A stretch of 64,000 bases of DNA from Cercis canadensis (taxonomy: Eukaryota; Streptophyta; Magnoliopsida; Fabales; Fabaceae). A program made the position numbers and the translations under genes. Numbering within the stretch: the first letter of the stretch is position 1; the number at the start of each line of letters is the position of its first letter. The notes beneath the pieces were generated by a model. The model searched no databases. It was not told the DNA's origin and saw only the letters and a program-made list of their open reading frames with translations. This document shows positions 25,205-35,811 of this stretch, piece by piece. The stretch lies in assembly GCA_003255065.1 (NCBI GenBank), contig QAOA01000112.1, positions 720,695 through 784,694 on the forward strand, written 5' to 3'.

Positions 25205-26183
25205 GGTGGTGTTTGGTACTAGTTATACACTTGCTTGGGAATCTTTACTTTTCTAGGAATAGGATTCTCAGGAATGAGATTACTAGGAAAGTTCATATTC
25301 CCATGTTTGGTTATCACTTACTTTCTTGGGAATATTATGGTACATTCCCAACAAAATTTTATTTCCATGTTTGGTTCAAGTTGAATATACCCAAGAATGC
25401 TATCAATGTTTCCAAAATTACCCTGGGCTTCCAGTCACCAGAGAATCATATTGGAATTTTACGAACACAAATTGACAAACCATAACCAAATTTCATGAAC
25501 ACACCAGTATAAAAACGAAGTTCATATAATTTTCTCATGGAAAATATGTATTTTACTACGCAAACAAACGGAAGAGCAAGCAAATTTGGCGCTTACTCTT
25601 GATCTCACAAGGGCCAGAATCGGATGAAGGTGGATAGAGAACAAGGGAGGATTTGGGCGAGGAATCCACAGTGCTGGCTTCTACTTCACCATCACCAATG
25701 TCCGTGGAAGACAGTGAGGATTCGAAAGTGACGCAATTCTCAAGAGAACCAGCGACAATGGTCCAGTTCGTTTGGGACCTCCATGGAATAACAGTGCTTT
25801 CAGTCATGGTGATTTTGCCCTCTCTCTGGCTCCATCACCACTGGGTTCGTCTCTGTGCTCAGTATCAGACTTTGCAGAAAAAGAAGACGAAGACGAAGAT
25901 GAAGAGGAATGGCGTAGAATCCACAATTTGAGAGAGAGAGAGAACCAGCGAAAGAGTAATTAAGTAATTTCACATGTCAAGATTTTCCCATTGCCTCCGG
26001 AATATAACTTTCCCACCCTCACAGGTGGGAATAAGATTCTGAAGTTTTGTGTACAAGTTTACATTTCCGGGTATCTAACTTTCTTAGGAATAATTTTTTA
26101 ACTCTTGCACCAATCATGGGTAACTTACTTTTCCACCTTACTTTCCCAGCAATCTTAAAACTTAACTCATACCAAACACCACC
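25205..26183. mobile_element. Non-autonomous PIF/Harbinger-like element
   Basis: 979 bp with terminal inverted repeats GGTGGTGTTTGGTA at both ends and a TTA duplication (25202-25204 and 26184-26186). Removing it restores the uninterrupted kinase sequence seen in copy 3 (attttaggctt). TTA target sites and GG-starting ends are typical of the PIF/Harbinger superfamily. No transposase is visible. The interior carries a host-exon-like piece on the minus strand. Confidence 0.85.
25556..25807 (-). other. Host first-exon fragment carried by the Harbinger-like element
   Basis: On the minus strand an ATG at 25807 opens a frame (MTESTVIPWRSQTNWTIVAG...) that runs to a likely splice donor: after ...DSGPCEIK the bases read ag|gtaagc-like (a gtaagc lies at about 25594-25589). 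Upstream, to about 25963, the sequence is CT-rich like a real 5' UTR. This looks like the 5' UTR and first exon of a host gene copied into the transposon with its donor site kept. I do not recognise the donor gene. Whether it is transcribed is unknown. Confidence 0.5.
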
Positions 26184-28016
26184 TTAGGCTTAATGTTGGA
26201 GGCTCTAGAGAAACCGATTACTTGTGCAGAAGCTGGGAGTCAGATGATGCTTATCTCAGTAATCCAAAGAATGCAAAAAGTGACAGCTCCCAAAGTAATC
26301 TTAACTACGAGGAAAACAATGACTCTGGTGGCCCGCTAGCGCTAGCAACCAAGTATATTGCCAATGATAATGTCTACCAAACTGCCAAGGTGACAACTGA
26401 TCCCTTGAAAATAACCTGGGGTCTTCCTCTGAAAGGGAATTCTGTTAATCTTGTCCGGCTTCACTTCTGTGACATGTTCAGTAAATCATCTAATCTCACG
26501 TTATTTAATATGTTGATATACAACAACTTTAGTACGATGATCAATTCCAATAATGTGTCTGATCATTTGTCTGTTCCTTTTTATTATGATTTTGTGGTTG
26601 ACTCTGATGACTCTGGGGTAATGACTATCATCATAGATCCTTGCAAAGATTCTCCGATGAAAAATGCTTTTCTAAATGGGCTAGAAAGTGATGGAAATCA
26701 TTAACACGACAGGTCCAGTTGCTGTGGATGGAGACGAAAACAAGAAGGAAAATCATCTTTCTCTGGAGCTGGGGTTACCTCTTGAAGTTTCGGCCCTGAT
26801 TTGCGTTTTAGTAATTGGGTTCATTTTGTGTCGGAAATTCAGAAAACCGAAGCATGTTGAGAATCTGGATTGGTGGCCAGTGCTAATAAAAGGAGGAGGG
26901 AGTTCCCACAGCAAATGGGGATCCACCAACATAAATCTTGGGCTGAAGATCTCTTTCCCCGAATTTCAGTCCGCAACGCATAATTTCAATGCAAAAGGAA
27001 TAATTGAGAAGGGTGGCTTTGGTATTGTCTACAAGGGAGTTCTCAAGAATGGCATGAGAGTTGCTGTGAAAAGAAGTGAGGCAGGGTCAGGATAAGGCAT
27101 TTCAGAATTTCAAACTGAGATCACGGTTTTGACCAAAATTCGGCATCGTCATCTTGTTTCCTTGATTGGGTATTGCGACGAAGGCTCCAAAATGATACTG
27201 GTTTATGAATATATGGAAAAAGGGACACTCAGAGATCATCTATACAATTCAAAATTGCCAAGCTTGTCCTGGAAGCAGAGGCTTGAAATTTGCATTGGTG
27301 CTGCGAGAGGCCTTCATTACCTTCACAAAGAATCAACAGGCGGAATCATTCATCGTGATGTTAAGTCCACTAATATATTGCTTGATGAAAACCATGTTGC
27401 TAAAGTTGCTGACTTTGGCCTTTCAAGATCTGGTCCTCTTGATCCACAGCCATATGTCACCACAGGTGTTAAAGGCACTTTTGGGTATTTTGATCCTGAG
27501 TATTTTAGGACCCAATAGTTAACAGAAAAATCTGATGTGTACTCATTTGGGGTAGTTCTTCTGGAAGCGTTATGTGCAAGACCAGCCATTGATGCGAACC
27601 TTCCACGGTAGCAAGTGAATTTGGCTGAATGGGGAATCTATTGCAAGGACAAAGGGACACTCAAAGAGATCATAGATCCTTCGATCAAGGGACAAATAGA
27701 TGCAAACTCACTGAGAAAATTTGGTGAGACATAAGAGAAATGCTTAAAAGAAGATGGTTGTGAAAGGCCTAGCATGGGTGATGTAGTGTGGGACTTGGAG
27801 TATGCACTGCAGCTTCAGAGAGGTGCAATACAGAGAGCGCCGCACGAGGACAGCTCTAGCGGTGCTTCGGCATCACTTGAATTACCCAATGTTCGGCGTC
27901 TTCTTTCACTCTCTGCACTCAGTGAAACGGTTGATGAATCCATTGTGAGGCACAACGAATCAGATAGTGCAGGGGATTACCCTTTCTCTCAGATGAAAAT
28001 TGGTGAAGCCAGATGA

Positions 28017-29608
28017 TTTTTTAAGCCCTACAAGGGACAATAAGTCAATAACATGCTTTTTTAAGTGTCTTGAGGTAGAGTTGCTGCAGTTTGATTAGCT
28101 CGCCTTAATGGATTAGGCTTGTTTTATGTGTTAGTCTTTTTTCCCCCAGTTGTGATGGCCAGAGTATTCCCATTGAAAATTTGTATTAATTTTCTTTTAT
28201 TCTACTGCAAAATTGTATTAAGTGGAGATTCCATGTATCTGCAAAAGTTGTATCAAAGTGCAGATTCTATGTATGTGCGCACAGTATCTTTTCTAAAAGC
28301 AAATCTATGTATGGTAAAGCAAAGTACTGTAACAAATAATGAGATAAAAGTTTAATAATTTAATACAATAACCTGCCTTTTAAGTGTCTGAGATAGAGCA
28401 GCTGCAGTTTAATTAGCTTGCCTATATGTCTGAGATAGACCAAAAGCCAATACATGTATGGTAAAGCGAAATACTGTAACAGTAAAACGAAAATTAAACA
28501 ATGACCTATAAAATTTTCAAGCTTTCCTGTTAACCCAAAAATACTTGTAAGTCAACATTATATGTCGTGTGCAAGAAAATAAGAATGTTTATGTTAATAG
28601 GAAACTGCATAATATGTTGCATGCAGCAATATGGAGTTCACACTGATTTCCAAAGAATCAAATTTTACAACAAATATTCATATGCTCCAGAGCTCTGAGG
28701 CAGGGGACGATGGTTTTTCTACAAGACAAAAGAGCAAAATTTGTAGTAGGCTGCATGCAAGACATTTTTTTCCCAACTTAGTCACAGTTTTAGAAAGTTC
28801 CATTTGTTAAAGTAGTACTAAAAATATTCTCTTTCACCTCCAAGGGATTAGTTTGATGGTCATAAAAATTGGTTGCCACGCTCAAAATCTAGGTTAAATT
28901 TCCATTTACTTAAATTGGATATAACAACCAAACAACTTATAGTTAAATAGTACTAAAATTATTCTTAAAATTTATAGTTTTTATGTTTAAATTTAAAGTC
29001 AAAGGTAAAGTATGAAAGAAAAAACTGAGTACAGTTCTATAATATCATTACAGCCAACATTTATTGGTTTTTTTAAGTTGCTAATCTTAAATTGTGCATA
29101 CGGTGAATAATTTCTTAATTTTTGTTATTTTCCTTTGATTGGCTCTTTTACCTCACACAAGAGCACCGATGTAATGAAAACTATTTTTGTATTATGTGGG
29201 ACCAAAAAATTATGCTCTATTATGTTTAGAATGTAGTAGGGCAAATTATATCCATATTTTGCGATTTACACTCATTGACTATCGCTAACCTCCTCATTCT
29301 ATAGACTAATATCTTTTTTTAAAAAAAATAAATAAATAAAATTGTGCATAGACACCAACATAAGGTAGCTACTAGCTTAAGTGTAGCTATCACAAAACTT
29401 CGTTTAGACTTTTCATTTTTTCGTAATCAAAGACTCAAAATAATCTTTTGAGTCTACTGTTCTCATAGCCGACGACTTGATCTTTCTTTTCTCCTATCTG
29501 ATATTCATGGCTCCATTTTCCTTCAACTCCATTGTCATATAGTATCCAGAGGCCCATTATATAATCGAGTTGAAAAATATACTAAAAAACAGGGCGTGCC
29601 GTTTTTCA
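28017..29608. other. Intergenic region between kinase copies 2 and 3
   Basis: No gene seen. It has a direct repeat of about 60 bp at about 28049-28107 and 28366-28426 (aagtgtct..gagatagag, gctgcagttt), apparently a duplicated piece of kinase 3' flank, then AT-rich DNA and the 5' flank of kinase copy 3. Confidence 0.5.
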
Positions 29609-32125
29609 ATGGAAACTCTTCAATACCATAGAATTCATATCTCTCTGTTTCCTCTTTTTCTTCTTCACTTCTCCATCTTATCGCTTCAGGTCCTCTCATT
29701 AGCCTATACCGTCCCTGATAAGTATTTCATCAATTGTGGGTCGGATAGCAATGCAACCGACCCAGACGGCGGTGACCGTGTTTTTACTGGGGAATTTTAT
29801 TCTAATTCCCTTGGCTTCTCCTTTACAAAGCGCGGTAGCACTAAAAAGGAAACTAATAAATCGTCGTTGGTGCCTATTCTGTATCAAACCGCAAGGACTT
29901 TTGAACGAAAATTTTCATATAAGTTCAGGATCGACAATCATGGCATTTATCTGGTACGCCTCCATTTCTCTGCGTTCTCCTCCCCAGTTAATCTGTCTAA
30001 GGCTCTGTTCAATGTTTCAGTTTCTGGGTTCTGGCTGTTGCATAATTTCTCTGCCCCAAATTCCAGCAACAGAGCTTCAGTTAAGGAATTTTATATTTAC
30101 ATCAATAGCAGCAGCTACATAATCACTTTTACACCTCTGGAATCATCTTTTGCTTTTGTTAACGCCATAGAACTCTTCCCACTCCCCGGTAATTTCATCC
30201 CAGATAATGCAACACGTGTCAACCCTAGAGGAATTAGGGGCGATTACAAGGGTATCCTCTCTTTGATGTTACAAACCAATTTTAGGCTTAATGTTGGAGG
30301 CTCTAATATCACAAGAGAAGATTACTTGTGGAGAAGCTGGGAGTCAGATGATGCTTATCTCACTAATCCAAAGGATGCAAAAAAAAATAACAGCTCCCAA
30401 AGTAATCTTAACTACGAGGAAAACAATGACTCTGGTGGCCCGCTAGCGCTAGCAACCAAGTATATTGCTCCTGATAATGTCTACCAAACTGCTAAGGTGA
30501 CAAGTGATTCCTTGAACATAACCTGGGATCTTCCTCTGAAAAGGAATTCTGTTCATCTTGTCCGGCTTCACTTCTGTGACACGTTCAGTACTTCACCTAA
30601 TCTCACGTTATTTAATATGTTGATATACAACAACTTTAGTACGATGATCAATTCCAATAATGTGTCTGATCATTTGTCTGTTCCTTTTTATTATGATTTT
30701 GTGGTTGACTCTGATGACTCTGGGGTAATGACTATCACCATAGATCCTCGCAAAGATTCTCCCATGAAAAATGCTTTCCTAAATGGGCTAGAAGTGATGG
30801 AAATCATTAACACAAGAGGTCCAGTTGCTGTGGATGGAGACGAAGACAAGAAGGAAAATCATCTTTCTCTGGAGCTGGGGTTACCTCTTGGAGCTTCGGC
30901 CTTGATTTGCGTTTTAGTAATTGGGTTCATTTTGCGTCGGAAATTCAGAAAACCGAAGCATGTTGAGAATCTGGATTGGTGGCCAGTGCCAATAAAAGGA
31001 GGAGGGAGTTCCCACAGCAAATGGGGATCCACCAACACAAATCTTGGGCTGAAGATCTCTTTCCCCGAAATTCAGTCCGCAACGCATAATTTCAATGCAA
31101 AAGGGATAATTGGGAAGGGTGGCTTTGGTAACGTGTATAAGGGAGTTCTCAAGAATGGCATGAAGGTGGCTGTCAAAAGAAGGGAACCAGGGTCAGGAGG
31201 ACAAGGCCTTCTAGAATTTCAAACTGAAATCATCATTTTGTCCAAAATTCGTCATCGTCATCTTGTTTCTTTAATTGGGTATTGTGATGAAATGTCTGAG
31301 ATGATACTGGTTTATGAGTACATGGAAAAAGGGACACTGAGAGATCATTTATACAATTCAAATTTGCCTAGCTTGTCTTGGAAGGAGAGGCTTGAAATTT
31401 GCATTGGTGCTGCGAGTGGTCTAAATTACCTTCACAAAGGATCAGCAGGGGGAATCATTCACCGTGATGTAAAGTCCACAAATATATTGCTTGATGAAAA
31501 CCATGTTGCTAAAGTTGCTGACTTTGGCCTTTCAAGAACAGGTTCAATTGATCATCAACCATATGTGATCACAGGTGTTAAAGGCACCTTTGGTTACCTT
31601 GATCCTGAGTATTTTAGGTCTCAGCAGTTGACAGAAAAATCTGATGTTTACTCATTCGGGGTAGTTCTTATTGAAGTGTTATGTGCAAGACCAGCCATAG
31701 ATCCTATGCTTCCAAGGGATCAAGTAAACTTGGCTGAGTGGGGAGTTCTTTGCAAGAACAAAGGTATACTTGAAGAGATTATAGATCCTTCCATCAAGGG
31801 GCAAATAGATATAAACTCACTGAGAAAATTTGGTGAGACAGTAGAGAAGTGTTTACAAGACGATGGTTCTCATAGGCCTAGCATGGGTGATGTAGTTTGG
31901 GACTTAGAGTATGCATTGCAGCTTCAGCGAGGTGCAAGAGATAGAAAACTGTACCAGGACAGCTCAAGTGGTGCTTCGGCATCACTTCAATTGGCCAATG
32001 TTCGGTGTCTTCCTTCACTCTCTTCACTAGGTGAATCAGATGATATGCCGATCATGAGGGACTACGAATCTGATAGTTGTACGGATTTGGTTTTCTCTCA
32101 GTTGAAAATTGATGATGCCAGATAG
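29609..32125 (+). CDS. CrRLK1L malectin-like receptor kinase, copy 3, intact
   Basis: Single-exon receptor kinase of 838 residues. The start is the ATG at 29609 ([20 protein letters not shown], a signal peptide start like that of copy 1); the frame is open upstream to a TTG at 29570 but that is not a sound start. Layout: signal peptide, malectin-like ectodomain rich in N-glycosylation sites, transmembrane helix ([16 protein letters not shown]), kinase with [32 protein letters not shown] and [10 protein letters not shown]. All catalytic residues are present. It is nearly identical to the dead copy 2 over the second half of the ectodomain and the juxtamembrane region. Its role is inferred to be cell-surface signalling as for the family; the ligand is unknown. 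Confidence 0.93.
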   Translation: METLQYHRIHISLFPLFLLHFSILSLQVLSLAYTVPDKYFINCGSDSNATDPDGGDRVFTGEFYSNSLGFSFTKRGSTKKETNKSSLVPILYQTARTFERKFSYKFRIDNHGIYLVRLHFSAFSSPVNLSKALFNVSVSGFWLLHNFSAPNSSNRASVKEFYIYINSSSYIITFTPLESSFAFVNAIELFPLPGNFIPDNATRVNPRGIRGDYKGILSLMLQTNFRLNVGGSNITREDYLWRSWESDDAYLTNPKDAKKNNSSQSNLNYEENNDSGGPLALATKYIAPDNVYQTAKVTSDSLNITWDLPLKRNSVHLVRLHFCDTFSTSPNLTLFNMLIYNNFSTMINSNNVSDHLSVPFYYDFVVDSDDSGVMTITIDPRKDSPMKNAFLNGLEVMEIINTRGPVAVDGDEDKKENHLSLELGLPLGASALICVLVIGFILRRKFRKPKHVENLDWWPVPIKGGGSSHSKWGSTNTNLGLKISFPEIQSATHNFNAKGIIGKGGFGNVYKGVLKNGMKVAVKRREPGSGGQGLLEFQTEIIILSKIRHRHLVSLIGYCDEMSEMILVYEYMEKGTLRDHLYNSNLPSLSWKERLEICIGAASGLNYLHKGSAGGIIHRDVKSTNILLDENHVAKVADFGLSRTGSIDHQPYVITGVKGTFGYLDPEYFRSQQLTEKSDVYSFGVVLIEVLCARPAIDPMLPRDQVNLAEWGVLCKNKGILEEIIDPSIKGQIDINSLRKFGETVEKCLQDDGSHRPSMGDVVWDLEYALQLQRGARDRKLYQDSSSGASASLQLANVRCLPSLSSLGESDDMPIMRDYESDSCTDLVFSQLKIDDAR

Positions 32126-33063
32126 ATTCTTAAGGTATAATTACCTTCTTGAAGCCTTTGACTTAGAGTAGCTTTCTGTTTTCATGGCTAATACTCTGAG
32201 TTGAGTAGCTCCAGTGTCTTTACCTTGCTTAATTGTGTTGATGTTTTTCCCCAATTGTGGTATGGTAGCCTGTCACTGGAAATTCGTATTTAGTTATGAA
32301 AGCAATTGTAAAGTTAATTTTATATACCAAAAAAAAAAAAACTTGGGAGCCAACAAAGTATATTGTAAAATAATCTTGTTACTATAAGTTTGGAAATAAT
32401 GTTGCACGCACCAGTATGGTGTTGGTGTTGAACTCCGAAGAGTCGGATTTCAAAGCTTTATTTGAGAGTGAGAGAGGAAGATCATGTGGTCGGACACTGT
32501 AATTTTGTTTTCTCTCTCTCTCCCTCTCTGTTTGTAACTTTGCATAGGGCAGATGTGTGTCAATTTCACATCTGATTTTTGGTGACGGATTGACGCAGGG
32601 TTGTTATTTGACTGATCCCAAGCATCGACCTGAGTTCTGACTTGCAAACAAAATTCAAAAAGGTTGGACCTCACAACTTCCTATTCCTTTTCTTGGTAAC
32701 CAACCACGAGTGCTTGGCGGTTAATTGGAGAGCATTGCGCAAGCTTGGTTGCTTGCAGCCATGTATGTTCTCTACACTAAAACATAAGTATTAAGATCAT
32801 CTTCTAGTTATTTATGTACTGCGCTGAGCCCGTAATTGTTCATGATTCTTCATACTTAAAAATTGTTATACCAGGAAGCTAGGATGATTTTTAAAATTTT
32901 CAACATAACTGCTAAAAAATCAACAGCTAACTCTACCTATCTTATAGACAAAAATTACACAGTTCCATAGTTAATGTACAAAGCTGCTGCTATATGAATC
33001 AAAATGTATGATATAAGCCCAAACCAATGACAAAAAATAGAAAAGTAATAATCTAAGACATTG
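32126..33063. other. Intergenic region, kinase copy 3 to PIP-like gene
   Basis: 3' flanks of the two converging genes. It contains an A run (about 32329-32340) and CT microsatellite text (about 32511-32530). No exon supported. Confidence 0.5.
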
Positions 33064-33327
33064 CTAGTGACCAGGACCTTTCCTGCTAGGCCCTGAAGCC
33101 ATAGTGTAGACTCTGTTTCCAATCAAAACCCTGCTTCTTATGGCATCTGCAGGGTTGGCCTTCTCTATCTTTACCGAAGCCGATCGCAGAATTTCAAGCT
33201 CTTTGTCAGGTTGAGGATTAGCTTTCTCTACCTTTACTTGGGATGCAAGGACCCTGCAATTCACAGGTCCTGGCCTTGTCACAAGCAGCATCATAAGAAC
33301 CATTAGAACTAAGGCAGAGAGCCTCAT
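33064..33327 (-). CDS. PIP-type secreted peptide precursor, single SGPS motif
   Basis: 87-residue precursor: hydrophobic signal peptide (about 1-23), variable middle, and C-terminal ASGPSRKGPGH that ends the protein, the core of plant PAMP-induced secreted peptides (SGPSxxGxGH). The start at 33327 (MRLSALVLMV) is preferred over the in-frame ATG at 33462 because a TATAAA on the minus strand (33391-33386) lies between them and the signal peptide starts at the former. The middle has an internal repeat (VKVEKANP at 31-38, VKIEKANP at 52-59). PIP peptides are cleaved, probably hydroxylated on proline, and act in immunity through the LRR kinase RLK7 in Arabidopsis. The receptor for this peptide is not shown by the sequence. 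Confidence 0.82.
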   Translation of the reverse strand: MRLSALVLMVLMMLLVTRPGPVNCRVLASQVKVEKANPQPDKELEILRSASVKIEKANPADAIRSRVLIGNRVYTMASGPSRKGPGH

Positions 33328-33385
33328 TCTAGAGTTGGTAGAAGTGTTTTCTTCCAACCCAAATGGAAATGAAGTGGTTGAGAGG

Positions 33386-33391
33386 TTTATA
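33386..33391 (-). promoter_or_regulatory. TATA box of the minus-strand PIP-like gene
   Basis: TATAAA on the minus strand, about 60 bases before the chosen start codon. It decides the start, since the alternative ATG at 33462 would lie upstream of the promoter. Confidence 0.6.
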
Positions 33392-34993
33392 CCCAGCAAA
33401 AGGGGTGGAGCTGAAAAGATTGGTTTGGCATCTCCATTGAGGAAGCTAAGGGGCCTTTTCATATAAACGAGGAGCTTGGAAGGGCAAATGGACGGTGAAG
33501 GGCTTTTGAGGGGTGGGACCTCTAAAAGGGAGTAGTTGACTGAAACTTTTTTTATGGTAATACTCAGGCGCAGTCATCGCTACCAACTTTCACTCTTCCT
33601 ATTTGAGATTGTCCAAAATTTGACTTTAGAAAATGGTTACTGACTTGGGAAACACAGAGGATCCAAGGGTCCCTAAGTCTCTGGTGCACATATTTTGGGG
33701 TGGAAAGTGGGTACCAGATGCAGGAGTGGTGGTGGAATCAACATGGGAAGGTGATTAGCGCGCGGAGTTTTTGGACTTGGGCTCACATCCTCACAAATTG
33801 CACTCACAGGAAAGATTGCAAGATTCTCAATTATTAACTTTCTGTGGTTAGGAAACAAATGGAGAAATTTTGTGCTGTCACAAGGTTTATATTTGATATT
33901 AAGTTTTTAGGAAATTGTCTAACTATTTCTTTTTAGTATGAAGAGTAAAAAGAAGGTAAGGAAAGTATCGAGAGGCTTCAACAATAGCGCAATTGACTAG
34001 TGAGCTTCAAGAAATCAATGGAGGAAAGGGTATGTACCCTTATTCCAAGTTCACTTTACACAATTGATGGACGACAGAATGGTGCATCTGAACTCGAGAT
34101 AACTAGAATCCTCAATTCGTGGTTTCCACTCCTTTTTTGAATGAAAAGGACTTTAAGAATCTCGGCTTCTTTGATTAAAAATAAACGAAGGAATATGTAT
34201 TTTTGCAAAGAGCGATTTTTCTGCTCCTAAACCCAATGGTCGAGAAGAGTTTCTTTTTACCCCTTTCCCCCAAAATAAACTTGCTTATTTTATTGTGGTT
34301 TCTCACTCTTACTTTGGAGATAATTCAACTCCTACGGATGCATTCAATCTCCTTTCATCTAAGTCTTTGTCTAAAGTATGTCAAATTCAGAACCCAACCT
34401 AACCCATTACCTATGTGTGTATGTTCATCAAAGTTATATAACTAACAATAATCTATTTAAATATGTTTATATTTAAAAGCAAGGGTTGAGTGAGGAGAAG
34501 TACAAGGTGAGGATGCTAATCAATGAGAAAGAGATGTTGTATAAGAATAAAAAAGGAGTGTGAGTGAGTGAGACAACACATAAAATTGCGTTTGATCCTG
34601 GAGGTGATTGACATGAGATTCAAATAGAGACAGACAATCATAAGGAAGAGCACAATTCACGACTTTGGATTTATTCAAGTTTTAAGGAGCGGCTGATTTT
34701 CACCGGTCGCGATTCCTTTCAAGAAAACATAACAGATTAAAAAGTTACTTATCTATCAATCATGCATGTTCTCTGTCCAATTGTGCAATTGACCATTCAG
34801 CGCCGTGACTTGTAAGCTTTAAAGGCATGATTGTGCATACACCACAGGTTGCCTCTCCAATTTCATCAAAAGAATCTGTTTATGACTAATACTTAATCCA
34901 TTGCCAATTTGCCACTGAAAATGAAGATTTCTCCGCCTTTCACTGCTACAAATATGAACATGGTATCTGGGTTGTATAGTATTATTAGCTTAA

Positions 34994-35021
34994 CTAGTAT
35001 TGGGCCCCGCGCGATGCGCGG
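34994..35021 (-). mobile_element. Helitron 3' terminus
   Basis: Read on the minus strand it ends with a perfect hairpin (CCGCGC-ATC-GCGCGG, plus-strand 35007-35021), a short AT-rich spacer and CTAG, followed by T. This is the Helitron 3' end: hairpin, CTRR, insertion between A and T. The element body must extend to higher coordinates; I did not identify its TC end, and the A run and gaps may hide it. Confidence 0.6.
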
Positions 35022-35256
35022 CTGGGCATTACAGCGGAAGGCAACATNAAAAAAAAGTTAACATTGCAAGTAGCATATATACATGAAATCATTAGGCCAC
35101 TTGGTCACGGGTTCCTCTCCAAGAGAGAGGATCCATATCCGTGCGTGAGTTATCTCCCTCCCCATTTTTTTGCAGCTAAAAAGATCTATTAGTGATTTTA
35201 TTCTGTTCATATTTATATCACTAAATTGACGTCCTAAAGAAGTCATTGTCAACTTT

Positions 35257-35293
<37 letters not shown>

Positions 35294-35615
35294 CTTCAGA
35301 CTATCAAATATCATAGTACCTCATGCAGTCATGCTTTTCAAATTTAAGCAATCAAATCACATTTTTATTAGAGTCTTATTTACTTTGAGTGAGTTTAATT
35401 AAATTTAAATATATATGCAGGTGGAAGGACACCCTTTTTTTTTGTCAAAAGATATTTTCTGCCAGATTCTAACTGGGGCAACTTATTGGACTAGGTCCAT
35501 GAGGTAAATATTAGCCCAGATATGAAAGTTAGCTACAGGCTATCATCATATATATGATGGACCTACGACCAACATAAATAACAAACATTCTCAGCAAAAA
35601 ATTAAAAAAAAAAAN

Positions 35616-35663
<48 letters not shown>

Positions 35664-35811
35664 CCGTGACATATTTTTCAGGAGCAAAAAAAGAAAAAAA
35701 AAAATATACATTCAATGGAACAACACACCAACGGTTGAATACACAAAATAAGCATAAACTAAAATTTTATGATTTAGTCCAAAATTATTCCTACTGCACA
35801 TTAAATTAACT

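Larger units (their letters stand above)
13737..28016 (+). pseudogene. CrRLK1L receptor kinase, copy 2, dead and split by three insertions
   Basis: The gene is present as four collinear pieces: 13737-13775 (start MGALQFHRI), about 19458-20021, 25167-25204 and 26187-28016. Between them lie a composite foldback/MULE-like insertion, a Copia element and a PIF/Harbinger-like element. Coding damage outside the insertions: a small deletion with frame change near 19705-19720; an extra A near 26690; in-frame stops at 27093-27095, 27516-27518, 27609-27611 and 27732-27734. The glycine loop also has Glu for its first Gly (EKGGFG). The ectodomain-juxtamembrane part is closest to copy 3 and the kinase tail closest to copy 1, so it is a mosaic. 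No functional kinase can be made from it. Confidence 0.93.
33328..35811. other. Intergenic region with Helitron end and poly-A/N gap
   Basis: No gene seen. It contains a Helitron 3' terminus near 34994-35021 (separate entry), a (TA)n microsatellite at about 35260-35292, and an A run from about 35604 to 35660 with an N at 35615. Another N is at 35048. Confidence 0.5.

Noticed and set aside
35600..35665. A retrogene poly-A tail
   Set aside because: The A run contains an N and no adjoining intronless coding sequence ends there; it may be an assembly artefact.
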